Positions 1-8,533 are shown, numbered from the stretch's first letter. The stretch: DNA of 64,000 nt from Xanthomonas sp. SI (GCF_014236855.1 NZ_CP051261.1:2914001-2978000), one strand, 5' to 3'. Made by a program: numbers and translations. Notes: a model not told the origin generated them from the sequence alone.

Positions 1-541
1 TCGCGGCGAAACCGCGCTGCATGTCCACGTAGGGATCGTTGTAGCGCAGCGGCTGCGCGGGCTGGGCCGGCGGCGCCGCGTCGGCGTAGGTGGCGAATTC
101 CTGCAGCGGCTGCGACAGCGCGACGCGTTCGTCCTTGGCCAGTTCGGCGAGCAGCGCGTCGCGCTGCGCGCCCGGCGCCGGTTCGAACACCACGCAGTAC
201 ACGCCGAGCGGCTTGATCGGCCAGCCGGTCACCTGGCGCAGGCCGTAGCGCTGGGTCAGCGCGTCCAGCGTCGCCGCCGCCTGGGTGCCGGCACCGTAAT
301 ACTTGGACGAGGCATAGCCGATCAGGTTGGAGCCGGCATGCCGGCCCGGCGCGGCCATCGGGTTGGCCACCGCGAGCACGATCTGGCGCTGACTGTCCAA
401 GGCCGGCGAGGCGTCCAGGGTCGGCGTCTTCGCAGGCGTCGCCGCGGCCGCCAAAGGCACGTCGGCGGCACCGCGCCCGCCATGGGCGCAGGCGCCGAGC
501 GCGAGGCAAGCGACGAGCAGGCAGGCGCGACGCAGGCTCAT
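1..541 (-). CDS. S8 (subtilisin-like) serine protease, lipoprotein type, N-terminal part
   Basis: Only the first 180 or so residues are in the window; the gene runs off the left edge. The protein starts MSLRRACLLVACLALGAC, a lipoprotein signal with the lipobox LGAC at Cys18, so export and lipidation are expected. Residues 50-150 resemble an inhibitor-I9-type propeptide, and the last visible stretch (RYNDPYVDMQRGFAA) resembles the entry to the S8 catalytic domain in xanthomonad proteases. The catalytic Asp-His-Ser residues lie outside the window and cannot be checked. The ATG overlaps the stop of the anti-sigma gene by 4 bp (ATGA), so the protease is co-transcribed and probably translationally coupled with the ECF sigma/anti-sigma pair. 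Family assignment is inference from the N-terminus alone. Confidence 0.62.
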   Translation of the reverse strand, partial: MSLRRACLLVACLALGACAHGGRGAADVPLAAAATPAKTPTLDASPALDSQRQIVLAVANPMAAPGRHAGSNLIGYASSKYYGAGTQAAATLDALTQRYGLRQVTGWPIKPLGVYCVVFEPAPGAQRDALLAELAKDERVALSQPLQEFATYADAAPPAQPAQPLRYNDPYVDMQRGFAA

Positions 542-1182
542 GGTGCGGAAATCGGCTCCGCCAGGCGGATGCCGGGCGTCGCACGCAGCTGCTGCACGCT
601 GCGCTGCGGCTGCGCTGGCGATCCGGCCTGGACCGGCACCACGGTGTAGGCGCCGGCGCCGTTGGGGCCGCCGACCACGCGCAGCTGCAGCTTGCGCAGC
701 ACCGCGTCCCAGTCGGCCAGGGTCATGCGCGCGTCCGGCACCACGCGGATCGCGTCGCTCGCCAGCGGCTGCGCGGCCTCGCTGAGGGTGCGGTAGCCGC
801 TGCCATGCCCCTGGTCGCTGGCGGACAGCCTGACCCCGAGCACGCCCAGCCCGACCGCCTGCACCAGCGCCGCGGCGACCAGCGCCCGCGTGGTCCAGCT
901 GGCGCGCACGCGCGCCGGCAGGCGCTGCGGTTCGGGCGCGTCGAGGCGGCCGAGCAGGCGCTGCAGCCCGGCCTCGGCATCCACCGGCACGTCGCTGGGC
1001 AGCGACATCGCCATGCGCAGCCGGCTCTGCTGCGCGAACTCGGCGCTGCAGAAGCTGCACTTGGCCAGATGCGCGATCAGCCACTCGTGTTGTTCTTCCG
1101 TGGCGCTGGCCTGCAGCACCCACGGCATCAGTTCCCAGGCATGCGAGCACTCGTTGCCCGGCTCGTTGAAGCCTGTCTTCAT
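538..1182 (-). CDS. Anti-sigma factor with zinc-finger (zf-HC2-like) domain
   Basis: This 214-residue protein begins MKTGFNEPGNECSHAWEL. Its N-terminal part carries an H-x3-C-x2-C arrangement (HLAKCSFC), the core of the ZAS/zf-HC2 fold that holds ECF sigma factors. A single hydrophobic stretch (ALVAAALVQAVGLGVLG, middle of the protein) is a likely inner-membrane anchor, and the C-terminal half would lie in the periplasm, where it could sense a signal. The start overlaps the sigma-factor stop by 4 bp and the stop overlaps the downstream protease start by 4 bp. By family knowledge it should sequester the upstream sigma factor; the released signal is unknown. Confidence 0.85.
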   Translation of the reverse strand: MKTGFNEPGNECSHAWELMPWVLQASATEEQHEWLIAHLAKCSFCSAEFAQQSRLRMAMSLPSDVPVDAEAGLQRLLGRLDAPEPQRLPARVRASWTTRALVAAALVQAVGLGVLGVRLSASDQGHGSGYRTLSEAAQPLASDAIRVVPDARMTLADWDAVLRKLQLRVVGGPNGAGAYTVVPVQAGSPAQPQRSVQQLRATPGIRLAEPISAP

Positions 1183-1766
1183 GACATGCTCTCCGTCAGA
1201 GGGGAAGCACCGCCGGCCAATCCCGGCAGCACGTTGCGCAGCTTGACCCGGGCATGGAACAGCCGCGCCTTGATCGTGCCCACCGGGCACTGCATGATCG
1301 CCGCGACTTCTTCCAGCTTGTGGCCCAGGCCATAGACCAGTTCGACCACCAGGCGCTGGTCGGCCGACAGCCGCTCCAGGCCCTTGCCCAGCCAGTCGCG
1401 CAGTTCGCGGTCCTCGTCCGGGTCGGAAGAGGAGCCGAAATGCTCTTCGGCGCTCACCCCGTCCTCGATCGCCTCGTCGCTGTGGTGGCGGATCGCCTTG
1501 AGCCCGCAGCGGTAAGCGATGCCCATGATCCAGGTCGAGACCTGCGAGTCGCCGCGGAAATCGCCGGCCTTCTGCCAGGCGATCCAGAAGCAGTCGTTGA
1601 TCGCCTCCTCGATGATGTCCGGGCGCCGGGTCAGCCGCGACAGGAACCGGCATAGGCGCCCGTGGTAGTTGCGGTAGAGGGTGGCCAACGCATCGCGGTC
1701 GCCGCCGGCCATGCGCCGGAGCAGCATGCGGTCGGTGGCATCGCCTAGTGGATCGGTGTCGGTCAT
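1179..1766 (-). CDS. ECF-type RNA polymerase sigma factor
   Basis: The 195-residue protein has the two sigma regions of ECF factors. Region 2 covers roughly residues 20-90, including the DIIEEAINDCFWIAWQKAG helix and the WIMGIAYRCGLK segment. Region 4 near the C-terminus includes the helix-turn-helix LEEVAAIMQCPVGTIKARLFHAR. I chose the ATG at 1766 (MTDTDPLGD); a TTG six codons upstream is a weaker alternative. It directs transcription of a small regulon, probably including its own operon with the anti-sigma factor and the S8 protease. Junctions with the next gene are ATGA overlaps. The target promoter was not identified. Confidence 0.93.
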   Translation of the reverse strand: MTDTDPLGDATDRMLLRRMAGGDRDALATLYRNYHGRLCRFLSRLTRRPDIIEEAINDCFWIAWQKAGDFRGDSQVSTWIMGIAYRCGLKAIRHHSDEAIEDGVSAEEHFGSSSDPDEDRELRDWLGKGLERLSADQRLVVELVYGLGHKLEEVAAIMQCPVGTIKARLFHARVKLRNVLPGLAGGASPLTESMS

Positions 1767-1830
1767 GGAGGGCTGGCTTGGCAACGGGCACCGGTATGTG
1801 CCGGGTCGGCACGAAAAGGTTGCGTGCGGA

Positions 1831-2574
1831 TCAGAAGGCGCGCGACACGGTGACCACCCACGGCCAGATGCCGTTGCCGCGCCTGGCGTAGATGCTGCGC
1901 GCGTCGCTGAACACGCGGTCGACCTCCACGCTCCAGGTGCCGGCGTTCCACATCAGCCCGGCGTGGCCGTAGCTGTAGTGGTCGGCGTAGTCCAGCCCGT
2001 ACAGCGCCGGCGGGGCCTGGCTGATGCCGATCCCGGCCGACAGCGACAGCTGCCCCGGCAGCGGCTGGTGCACGGTGAGGTCGGCGGCGCCGTACCAGCG
2101 GCCGCGGTAGCTGTCGGGCAGCTCGAACGCGGCCAGCGACACGCTCAGCCGGTCCCGGTACGACCAGCCGAGGCTGGCCTCGTTGCGGTTGAACAGGCGA
2201 TTGATGCGGTTGCCGGGGTAGTCGTAGCGCAGCAGCCCGGCCTGCATCTGCCAGCTGTCGGACAGTGTCCAGCTGCGCGACAGCTCGATCGTGGTCAGCA
2301 ACTGGTGGCCCGGTGCGTCCAGCGCCGTACTGGCGGACGCGCCGAGCGACCAGCCCGGCGCCGGCAGCCAGTAGCCGGCCAATTGCAGGGACGGGGTGTC
2401 GGCGGTCACCGCGATGCCGCGATCGACCAATTGCGAACTGAGCCCGACCGCGCCGCCAAGCTTGGCCGCCAACGCCGTGCCCGGCAGGCACAGCGCCGCC
2501 GCCAGCGCCAGCGTGCCGGGCAACGGGCGCAGGCACGCGACGCGCTGCGCCAGGTCACCTGCGGCCGTGGTCAT
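1831..2574 (-). CDS. Outer-membrane beta-barrel protein, Gcw_chp/TorF-like
   Basis: The 247-residue protein has a signal peptide (ALAAALCLPGTALA followed by AKLGG), then repeated amphipathic beta strands, and ends in phenylalanine (TVSRAF), the usual signal for barrel insertion. The early segment GLSSQLVDRGIAVTADTPSLQL fits the Gcw_chp/TorF family of putative porins of unknown cargo. ATG starts exist at 2592 and 2574; the latter puts the signal peptide nearest the start, but neither has a clear Shine-Dalgarno sequence. It stands alone between the sigma operon and the cytochrome genes. The family call rests on strand pattern and opening motif, and another small barrel family is possible. Confidence 0.6.
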   Translation of the reverse strand: MTTAAGDLAQRVACLRPLPGTLALAAALCLPGTALAAKLGGAVGLSSQLVDRGIAVTADTPSLQLAGYWLPAPGWSLGASASTALDAPGHQLLTTIELSRSWTLSDSWQMQAGLLRYDYPGNRINRLFNRNEASLGWSYRDRLSVSLAAFELPDSYRGRWYGAADLTVHQPLPGQLSLSAGIGISQAPPALYGLDYADHYSYGHAGLMWNAGTWSVEVDRVFSDARSIYARRGNGIWPWVVTVSRAF

Positions 2575-2851
2575 GCCGGTCGGGATGCCCATCTGCGGCG
2601 GCGGCCCATCGCGGTCGCGGGCAGGGCGGTCGGGGACAGGGAGCCGGCGGCAGAAGGGCGGTTGTGCACGGGCGCTCGATGGTCGCAGGTCGGATCGCAG
2701 GGGACGCTGGGGCACGTGCCAGCGGCAACGCTGGAGCGCCCGCCGCGTGGACGATCGCCATTATCGGCATTGCGCACTGGCGGCGACACGGCGGACGCCC
2801 GGCGGCGGACGCCGGGTTCAGGTTCGACTATGCCGGGGCCGGGTGCCGACT

Positions 2852-3250
2852 TCAATGCAGGGTATTGAGATAGGCGATCAGGTCTTCCAGTTGCTTGCTG
2901 TCGTCGAGCCCGTCGTACTTCATGTTGGCGCCGGGCACGCCCTTGGACGCGGGCTGGGCCAGGTAGCTGCGCAGCTTGTCGTCGCTCCAGGTCCACTGGG
3001 TCTTCTTCATCGCGTCCGAGTAGTGGTAGTCGGGCACGCTGCCGGCGCTGCGTCCGACCACGCCGAACAGGGTCGGGCCTTTCTTGTTCTTGCCCGGCGC
3101 CGCGCTATGGCATTCGGCGCATTCGGTGGCGAACACGCCGGCGCCGGGCAGGCCGCCGCCGGCCTGCGCGGCGGGCGCGAGCGTGGCGCCGAGCGGCAGC
3201 AGGCTGGCCATCAGGGTGCACCACAGGGGAAATGGGTTGGCTGCTTTCAT
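2852..3250 (-). CDS. Class I cytochrome c, periplasmic
   Basis: The 132-residue protein has an N-terminal signal peptide (MKAANPFPLWCTLMASLLP to AQAGG), one haem-attachment site CAECH, and a distal methionine in GANMKYDGL, the standard axial-ligand layout of class I c-type cytochromes. The segment KNKKGPTLFGVVGRSAG is typical of small cytochrome c550/c2-like carriers. It carries one electron in the periplasm. It follows the haem-barrel gene by 30 bp and the cytochrome b561 gene lies further upstream on the same strand, so the three probably form one redox operon in which this protein shuttles electrons between inner-membrane b561 and the outer-membrane barrel. Confidence 0.92.
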   Translation of the reverse strand: MKAANPFPLWCTLMASLLPLGATLAPAAQAGGGLPGAGVFATECAECHSAAPGKNKKGPTLFGVVGRSAGSVPDYHYSDAMKKTQWTWSDDKLRSYLAQPASKGVPGANMKYDGLDDSKQLEDLIAYLNTLH

Positions 3251-3280
3251 GGCGATCCGTACTTGGGGGGAAAGGTGTGC

Positions 3281-4642
3281 TCAGAACGCGAGGCTCAGGG
3301 CCAGCGAGAACTGGTTCAGGTCGTGCGGGCGGGTCTCCGGCAGGGCGCCGAACACGTTGCCGGTGGTGCCGTTGAACTTGCTGAAACGGAACCAGGTGGC
3401 GGACAGGCGCATATTGGCGATCGAGGTGAACGAGTCGTCCTTGCCGAACGGCGCCCAGGACGCGCTGATCAGGTTGCTGGTGGTGTCCGGGGCGGCGTAC
3501 GGGCGGTAGCGGAACGCGTCGTCCGAACCGGTATTGATGAAGTGCGCCAGCAGCAGGCCATAGCTCTGCTTGTAGGTGTAGCTGAGGTTGATCGACTGGT
3601 CGCGGATGCTGCCGCGGCGCAGTCCGGCCACGCTGGGATCGGCCGGGTCGATCAGCGCGCTGCCGTAGCGGCGGCGTTCGTAGATGTTGAGATAGCCGAG
3701 CTTGAGGATGTGCTCGCGGGTGCCGAGGAACTGGTAGTTCAGGTCGTAGCCCAGGTCGGTGAAGTCGTCGCGCGGGCCGGTGCCGCGCGGCAGCTGGCGA
3801 TGGGTGGTCAGGGCGACCACGCCGGCGGAGAAGAACTGCTTCTTCATGTCCTTCATGTAGCTCAGGCGCAGGTAGCCGGTGTCGCTGAGCTTGCCCGGGT
3901 CGCCGCCGACCGCGTAGCCGAGGTCGTCCTGGGTGGAGACCGGCAGCGCGTTGTAGGTGCCGATCTCGCCGTACCAGTTGCGGTCGTAGACGCCGTAGAC
4001 GCTGGTGCCGATCACCCGGTTGGACAGCGACGACTGGTTGAGCAAGGTGGTGGAGCTGGCGTAGGCCGAGGCCGGCCCCAGGCCGGAGGCGTTGGGCAGC
4101 ACGCCGATCGGATCCTGGCTGCCCGGGTTGTTGTTGACGCTGACCCCGAGCAGGGCGTCCTTGCCGCCGAGCTTGAAGGTCTTGGCGACGAAACGCAGGT
4201 CCACGTTGTCCAGCTTGGTGGTGAACTTGTCCTTGCCGTTATTGGTGCTGGAGACCTTGATGTAGCCGCCGATGTTGTCGGTGACACGCCCTGCCAGGTA
4301 CAGGTCGCCCTCGCTGAGCTGGTTGTTGGTCTTGCCGCGTACCGGCACGCTGCGGGTACCGGTGAGCTGCGCCGAGGCCGGGATCTTGGTCCCGTTGCCG
4401 TCGCTGTCGGTGTAGCCGTTGAGCTTGAAGCGCATGCCGTACGGGGTCAGCGCCGGGCCATAGGCGCCGATGTGGCAGTCCGCGCAGGACGAGCCGGTCT
4501 GCCGCGCGAACGCCGGCACCGCCGCGGCGCGCGGGCTAGCCAGCAGCAACAGCGAGCCGAGCGTGGACCACAGCAGGACCTGCTCGGCGCCGCGCAGCGT
4601 GCCGGGACGGAAGAGAGAAGAAGGAGACGGGGTGGTCTGCAT
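3281..4642 (-). CDS. Outer-membrane beta-barrel with an N-terminal c-haem motif
   Basis: The 453-residue protein has a signal segment (VLLWSTLGSLLLLASPRAAA), then immediately a single c-haem site CADCH in the context RQTGSSCADCHIGAYGPALTPYG. After that comes about 400 residues of alternating beta strands ending in phenylalanine (LALSLAF), the mark of an outer-membrane barrel. One haem joined to a barrel is unlike ordinary porins and suggests electron passage to, or haem-dependent gating at, the outer membrane; that role is inference. No closely characterised relative is known to me. The gene sits between cytochrome b561 (60 bp upstream) and a cytochrome c (30 bp downstream), which supports a redox role. 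Confidence 0.75.
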   Translation of the reverse strand: MQTTPSPSSLFRPGTLRGAEQVLLWSTLGSLLLLASPRAAAVPAFARQTGSSCADCHIGAYGPALTPYGMRFKLNGYTDSDGNGTKIPASAQLTGTRSVPVRGKTNNQLSEGDLYLAGRVTDNIGGYIKVSSTNNGKDKFTTKLDNVDLRFVAKTFKLGGKDALLGVSVNNNPGSQDPIGVLPNASGLGPASAYASSTTLLNQSSLSNRVIGTSVYGVYDRNWYGEIGTYNALPVSTQDDLGYAVGGDPGKLSDTGYLRLSYMKDMKKQFFSAGVVALTTHRQLPRGTGPRDDFTDLGYDLNYQFLGTREHILKLGYLNIYERRRYGSALIDPADPSVAGLRRGSIRDQSINLSYTYKQSYGLLLAHFINTGSDDAFRYRPYAAPDTTSNLISASWAPFGKDDSFTSIANMRLSATWFRFSKFNGTTGNVFGALPETRPHDLNQFSLALSLAF

Positions 4643-4702
4643 GCGATGGGTCCTTGAGCGGGTCGGCGCGGCGGCGGACGAGGGAAGGGCGTAAGGCGCG
4701 GC

Positions 4703-5308
4703 TCAGCCGCGGCGGAAGCGCAGCATTCGCCGCAGGGTGTCGTCGCGGCGCACGAAGTGGTGCCATAGCGCGGCACCGATATGCAGCAGGATCAGGCCGA
4801 GCAGCGCCCAGGCGGCATACACGTGCCAGGCGCCGAGCGTGTCGGCCAGATCCGGATCGGGGGCGACCAGTTCCGGCAGCGTGGCGGCGAACAGGTGCAC
4901 CGGCTTGCCCATGGACTGGCTCAGCGCCCAGCCCAGCACCGGCAGGGTCAGCAGCAGCGCGTACATGACCACATGGGTGAGCCCGGCCAGCGCCCGCAGC
5001 AGCGGCGAGGTGGCGTCGGGATCGTGGCGTTTGCCCAGGCGCAGGCGCAGCGCCACGCGCAGGAAGAACAGGCCGAGCACGAACAGGCCGAAATGCCGAT
5101 GTCCCTCCAGCAACCATTGGCGTACGGCGCGGCCTTCGACCTCTTCGCGCAGCAGGATCAGGCTCGCCGCCAGCACCAGGCACAGCACGGTGAGCCAGTG
5201 CAGCACCACCATCGGCCGCGGCAACCCTGCCGCTGCGGATGTGCGCGGCGGATGCTCCGGTGCGCCGGAGAGAGAGGTGCCGTCGTCGGCCTGCGTGGAT
5301 GAAGTCAT
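4703..5308 (-). CDS. Cytochrome b561 family inner-membrane protein
   Basis: The 201-residue protein has four hydrophobic helices. Histidines suited to bind two b-haems sit in LHWLTVL (helix 1), GHRHFGLFVLG (helix 2), LTHVVMYALLL (helix 3) and GAWHVYAAWALLGLILLHIGAALWHHF (helix 4), which matches the prokaryotic cytochrome b561 (CybB-like) family that passes electrons from quinol to periplasmic partners. The ATG at 5308 gives a short cytoplasmic tail before helix 1; the frame stays open upstream but without family similarity. It is first in a probable operon with the haem-barrel and the cytochrome c, which would accept its electrons. Divergent from the polysaccharide locus. Confidence 0.92.
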   Translation of the reverse strand: MTSSTQADDGTSLSGAPEHPPRTSAAAGLPRPMVVLHWLTVLCLVLAASLILLREEVEGRAVRQWLLEGHRHFGLFVLGLFFLRVALRLRLGKRHDPDATSPLLRALAGLTHVVMYALLLTLPVLGWALSQSMGKPVHLFAATLPELVAPDPDLADTLGAWHVYAAWALLGLILLHIGAALWHHFVRRDDTLRRMLRFRRG

Positions 5309-5560
5309 GGTGGCGTGCCCTGTCCAGGTCGTGTCGATGGAATGCGCGCTGCCGTTCGCGGCGTCGTGCTGCGCCACCCGCGGGCAGCGCAATGGCCGGC
5401 GCAGTGGTGGTCGCAGATGGGTGCCGGGGGCGCGGCAAAAGGTTGCGTCGGCGTGGCGGCGGCCTTCGCAGCGGCGCCGCGTGTGGCACGGCGCAACCTT
5501 TGCGCCGGCCGGCGGCACTCAGCCTGGTAACTCCGCGTCGGAGTCCGTGTCGGACACACT

Positions 5561-5977
5561 ATGGCAATCGAACGAATCCAGTTGCGTACGCACGGCGACG
5601 AGCGCGGTCTGCTCGTGGCCCTGGAGCAGCAACGCGACGTGCCCTTCGACATCCGGCGCGTGTACTACCTGTTCGCGACCAAGCACGGCGTGCACCGCGG
5701 GCAGCACGCGCACCGCCATCTGAATCAATTGGCGGTGGCCCTGCATGGCTCGGTGTCGTTCCTGCTCGACGACGGCAGCGGACCGGTGCAGGTGGTGCTG
5801 GACGACCCTTCCCAGGGCCTGCTGCTCGGCAGCATGGTGTGGCGCGACCTGTACGATTTCAGCGCCGACTGCGTGCTGATGGTGCTGGCCGACCAGGCCT
5901 ACGATCCGGCCGACTACATCCTCGACTACGACGATTTCCTGCGCGAAGCCGCGGGCGAACGCCGGCAGGAGGCGTAG
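5561..5977 (+). CDS. fdtA: FdtA/WxcM-like sugar 3,4-ketoisomerase (cupin)
   Basis: The 138-residue protein is one cupin domain of the FdtA/QdtA type, which isomerises dTDP-4-keto-6-deoxy-glucose to the 3-keto sugar before amination. The metal-free active-site motif RGQHAHRHLNQ (residues 46-56) with histidines 49 and 51 is visible, followed by the usual SVSFLLDDG turn. It opens the plus-strand locus and pairs with the FdtB-like aminotransferase at 8530, a combination that makes dTDP-3-amino-3,6-dideoxyhexoses such as Fuc3N or Qui3N. No Shine-Dalgarno sequence precedes the ATG; instead a short hairpin (GTCCG/CGGAC, 5543-5555) sits just upstream. The exact product sugar cannot be decided from sequence. 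Confidence 0.85.
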   Translation: MAIERIQLRTHGDERGLLVALEQQRDVPFDIRRVYYLFATKHGVHRGQHAHRHLNQLAVALHGSVSFLLDDGSGPVQVVLDDPSQGLLLGSMVWRDLYDFSADCVLMVLADQAYDPADYILDYDDFLREAAGERRQEA

Positions 5978-5981
5978 CGCC

Positions 5982-6647
5982 ATGGCGAAACCATTGGTCA
6001 TCATCGGCGCGGGCGAAATGGCGCAGATCGCCTGCGAATACTTCAGCCACGACAGCGACTACGAAGTGTTGGCCTTCAGCGCCGAGCGCGACTATATCGC
6101 CGCACCGACCCTGGCCGAGCGCCCGGTGGTGGCGTACGAGGAGTTGGAGCGGCTGTACCCGCCTGGCGAGATCGAGGCGTTCGTGGCGATTCCCGCCAGC
6201 GGCCTCAACCGCCTGCGCACGCGCTTCTTTCTCGACGCCAAGCGCCGCGGCTATCGCCTGGCCAGCTACGTCAGTTCGCGCGCCTTCGTCTGGCGTAATG
6301 CGCAGCTGGGCGAGAACTGCTTCGTGTTCGAAGGCAATGTGGTGCAGCCGTTCACCCGCATCGGCGACAACTGCATCCTGTGGAGCGGCAACCACATCGG
6401 CCACCGCACGGTGATCCACGATCACGTGTTCGTCGCCTCGCATGCGGTGATTTCCGGCTATTGCGAGATCGGTCAGAGCAGTTTCATCGGGGTCAATGCC
6501 ACCTTCAGCGACGGGGTCAAGGTCGCTGCGGACAACGTGATCGGTGCCGGCGCGCTGGTCACCCGCGACACCGAACCGGGCCGGGTCTACGTCGGTGCGC
6601 CGGCGCGCGCGGTGGCCGGCAAGTCCAGCTTCGACGTGACGCTCTGA
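5982..6647 (+). CDS. NeuD/PglD-like sugar acyltransferase, left-handed beta-helix
   Basis: The 221-residue protein starts with a Rossmann-like PglD_N region (LVIIGAGEMAQIA, residues 5-17). Beyond residue 110 it is built of hexapeptide repeats (for example IGDNCILWSGNHIGHRTVIHD) that form the left-handed beta-helix of acetyltransferases. The likely catalytic His lies in NHIGHRTVIHDH. It probably N- or O-acetylates the amino sugar made by the neighbouring FdtA/FdtB pair, filling the FdtC role, although its architecture is of NeuD/PglD rather than classical FdtC. It starts 4 bp after the ketoisomerase stop with an AGGAGG-like site upstream. Confidence 0.85.
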   Translation: MAKPLVIIGAGEMAQIACEYFSHDSDYEVLAFSAERDYIAAPTLAERPVVAYEELERLYPPGEIEAFVAIPASGLNRLRTRFFLDAKRRGYRLASYVSSRAFVWRNAQLGENCFVFEGNVVQPFTRIGDNCILWSGNHIGHRTVIHDHVFVASHAVISGYCEIGQSSFIGVNATFSDGVKVAADNVIGAGALVTRDTEPGRVYVGAPARAVAGKSSFDVTL

Positions 6648-6651
6648 CGCC

Positions 6652-7611
6652 ATGTTCGATTGGAGCAAGCGCGGCCTGGCGTTCGCCACCGCACGCGACG
6701 GCGTCGGCGGCTGGATGCGGCATTCGGCGTTGACGCCGACGCCGTATCGCCTGGACGCCGAGCTGATCCGCGTCTACGCCGGCTTCCGCGACGATGCCGG
6801 GATCAGCCGCATCGGCTACGTCGACGTGCGCGGCGACGATCCGACCCGGGTGGTTCGCGTGAGCGCCACGCCGGTGCTGGACATCGGCCGCGATGGCTGC
6901 TTCGACGACAACGGCATGATCCTCGGCGACGTGGTCGCCGCGCCGGATGGGCTGTACATGTTCTATGTCGGCTTCCAGCGCGTGGCCAAGGCCAAGTTCC
7001 TGGCCTTCACCGGGCTGGCGGTGTCCAACGACGGCGGCGAGACGTTCCAGCGCCGCCAGGACACGCCGCTGCTGGACCGCGCGCCCGGGCGCAGCACCAT
7101 CGCCGCGGTGCATTCGGCACGCTACGAGGACGGCCGCTGGCGGCTGTGGTACGCGGTCGGCGACGACTGGGAGCACATCGACGGCACGCCGTTCCCGCGC
7201 TACCACATCCGCTACGCCGAGACCGACGACCTGCAGGCGATCCCGCGCCAGGACACCCTGTGCCTGCAGCCGCAGGGCAGCGAATACCGCATCGGCCGCC
7301 CGCGCGTATACCGCCACCAGGGCGGTTACCTGATGTACTTCACCCGCGGCAATGTCGGCGGGGCGTATTTCCCCGGCGTGGCGCGCAGCGACGACGGCCA
7401 CCACTGGCAGCGTTGCGACGAGGCCTTCGGCATGGCGCTTTCGCCCGGCGGCTGGGATGCGCGCACGCTGTGCTATCCGGCGCTGATCCGGCACCGGGAC
7501 CGGGTGCTGATGTTCTACAACGGCAACGACATGGGCCGCGACGGCTTCGGCGTGGCGGTGGCGCCGCTGGCGCAGGGCGCAGGCGAGGGGAGTGGCGATG
7601 ATTTCGGTTAG
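6652..7611 (+). CDS. Five-bladed beta-propeller glycosidase-like protein
   Basis: The 319-residue protein shows repeated blades of the GH43/GH32/GH130 superfamily: DDAGISRIGYVDVRGDD, DNGMILGDVVAAPDGLYMFYVGFQ, VHSARYEDGRWRLWYAVGDDW, RPRVYRHQGGYLMYFTRG and YPALIRHRDRVLMFYNGNDMG. There is no signal peptide, so it is cytoplasmic. Such proteins recur in polysaccharide loci, where their reaction is mostly unproven; it could be a phosphorylase-like or sugar-transfer enzyme. I cannot assign a substrate. It starts 4 bp after the acyltransferase and overlaps the start of the next gene by 14 bp, firmly placing it in the operon. Confidence 0.72.
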   Translation: MFDWSKRGLAFATARDGVGGWMRHSALTPTPYRLDAELIRVYAGFRDDAGISRIGYVDVRGDDPTRVVRVSATPVLDIGRDGCFDDNGMILGDVVAAPDGLYMFYVGFQRVAKAKFLAFTGLAVSNDGGETFQRRQDTPLLDRAPGRSTIAAVHSARYEDGRWRLWYAVGDDWEHIDGTPFPRYHIRYAETDDLQAIPRQDTLCLQPQGSEYRIGRPRVYRHQGGYLMYFTRGNVGGAYFPGVARSDDGHHWQRCDEAFGMALSPGGWDARTLCYPALIRHRDRVLMFYNGNDMGRDGFGVAVAPLAQGAGEGSGDDFG

Positions 7612-8533
7612 GCCGTATACCGCCGCCGACGCGCCGGCCTGGGACGCGTTGATCGCCGAATCCCGCAACGGCAACCTGCTGCACCGGCGCGGCTACATGG
7701 ACTACCACGCCGAGCGCTTCGTCGACGCCTCGCTGCTGGTCGAACGCGGCGGTGCGCTGCTTGCGGTGTTCCCGGCCAACATCGAGGGCGCGCGCGTGGT
7801 CAGCCATGCCGGGCTGAGCTATGCCGGGCTGCTGTCCGCGCATGGCCTGCGCGCGGCCGCGACGCTGGACGTGTTCGAACAGATCGCTGCGCACTACCGT
7901 GCCCTCGGCGTGCACGAGCTGCTGTACAAGGCGGTGCCGCACCTGTTCCATGCGTCGCCGGCGGAAGAGGATCTCTACGCCCTGCATCGGCTCGGTGCGC
8001 GGCTGCAACGCCGCGACCTGTCCTCGGCCATCGCCTTGCGCGAGCCGCTGCGCTTCGCCGCCGAACGGCGGCGCTCGATCGGCAAGGCGCGCAAGGCCGG
8101 CCTGCGCGTGCAGCGCAGCGACGATCCTGCCCCGTTCCATGCGCTGCTGAGCGAGGTGCTGCAGCGCCACGGCGCCACGCCCACCCACAGCCTGCAGGAA
8201 CTGCGCCTGTTGTGCGGGCGCTTCCCGGAACAGCTGGTGCTGTACGAAGTGCGCGACGGCGATGCGCTGCTTGCTGGCACGCTGCTGTACGACTTCGGCC
8301 GCGTGGTGCACACGCAGTACCTGGCCTGTTCCGAGCAGGGCCGGCGCGTGGACGCGCTGAGCCTGCTGCTGGCCGACCTGATCGAACACCGCTACGCGCA
8401 GCGCGAGTACTTCAGCCTCGGCATTTCCACCGAGCAGCAGGGCCAGGTGCTCAACGACGGTCTGGTCACGCAGAAGGAGCGCTTCGGCGCGCGCGGCGTG
8501 GTCCACGATTTCTACGCCTGGGACCTGCGATGA
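7598..8533 (+). CDS. GNAT/FemAB-like N-acyltransferase
   Basis: The 311-residue protein has the tandem GNAT fold of FemAB-like transferases, with opening [19 protein letters not shown] and the long basic helix [19 protein letters not shown] in the middle. Near the end comes the typical strand-helix [26 protein letters not shown]. These proteins move acyl or amino-acyl groups onto sugars, lipids or peptides; here an amino-sugar substituent of the repeat unit is the likely target. The ATG at 7598 is preceded by GAGGGGAG at good spacing, so I prefer it to the GTG at 7592. The end overlaps the aminotransferase start (ATGA). Confidence 0.75.
   Translation: MISVRPYTAADAPAWDALIAESRNGNLLHRRGYMDYHAERFVDASLLVERGGALLAVFPANIEGARVVSHAGLSYAGLLSAHGLRAAATLDVFEQIAAHYRALGVHELLYKAVPHLFHASPAEEDLYALHRLGARLQRRDLSSAIALREPLRFAAERRRSIGKARKAGLRVQRSDDPAPFHALLSEVLQRHGATPTHSLQELRLLCGRFPEQLVLYEVRDGDALLAGTLLYDFGRVVHTQYLACSEQGRRVDALSLLLADLIEHRYAQREYFSLGISTEQQGQVLNDGLVTQKERFGARGVVHDFYAWDLR

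Noticed and set aside
2396..4657. Long plus-strand open frame (over 700 codons) opposite the cytochrome genes
   Set aside because: Antisense to well-supported genes, Arg/Gly/Gln-rich low-quality composition typical of shadow frames in high-GC DNA, no motif.
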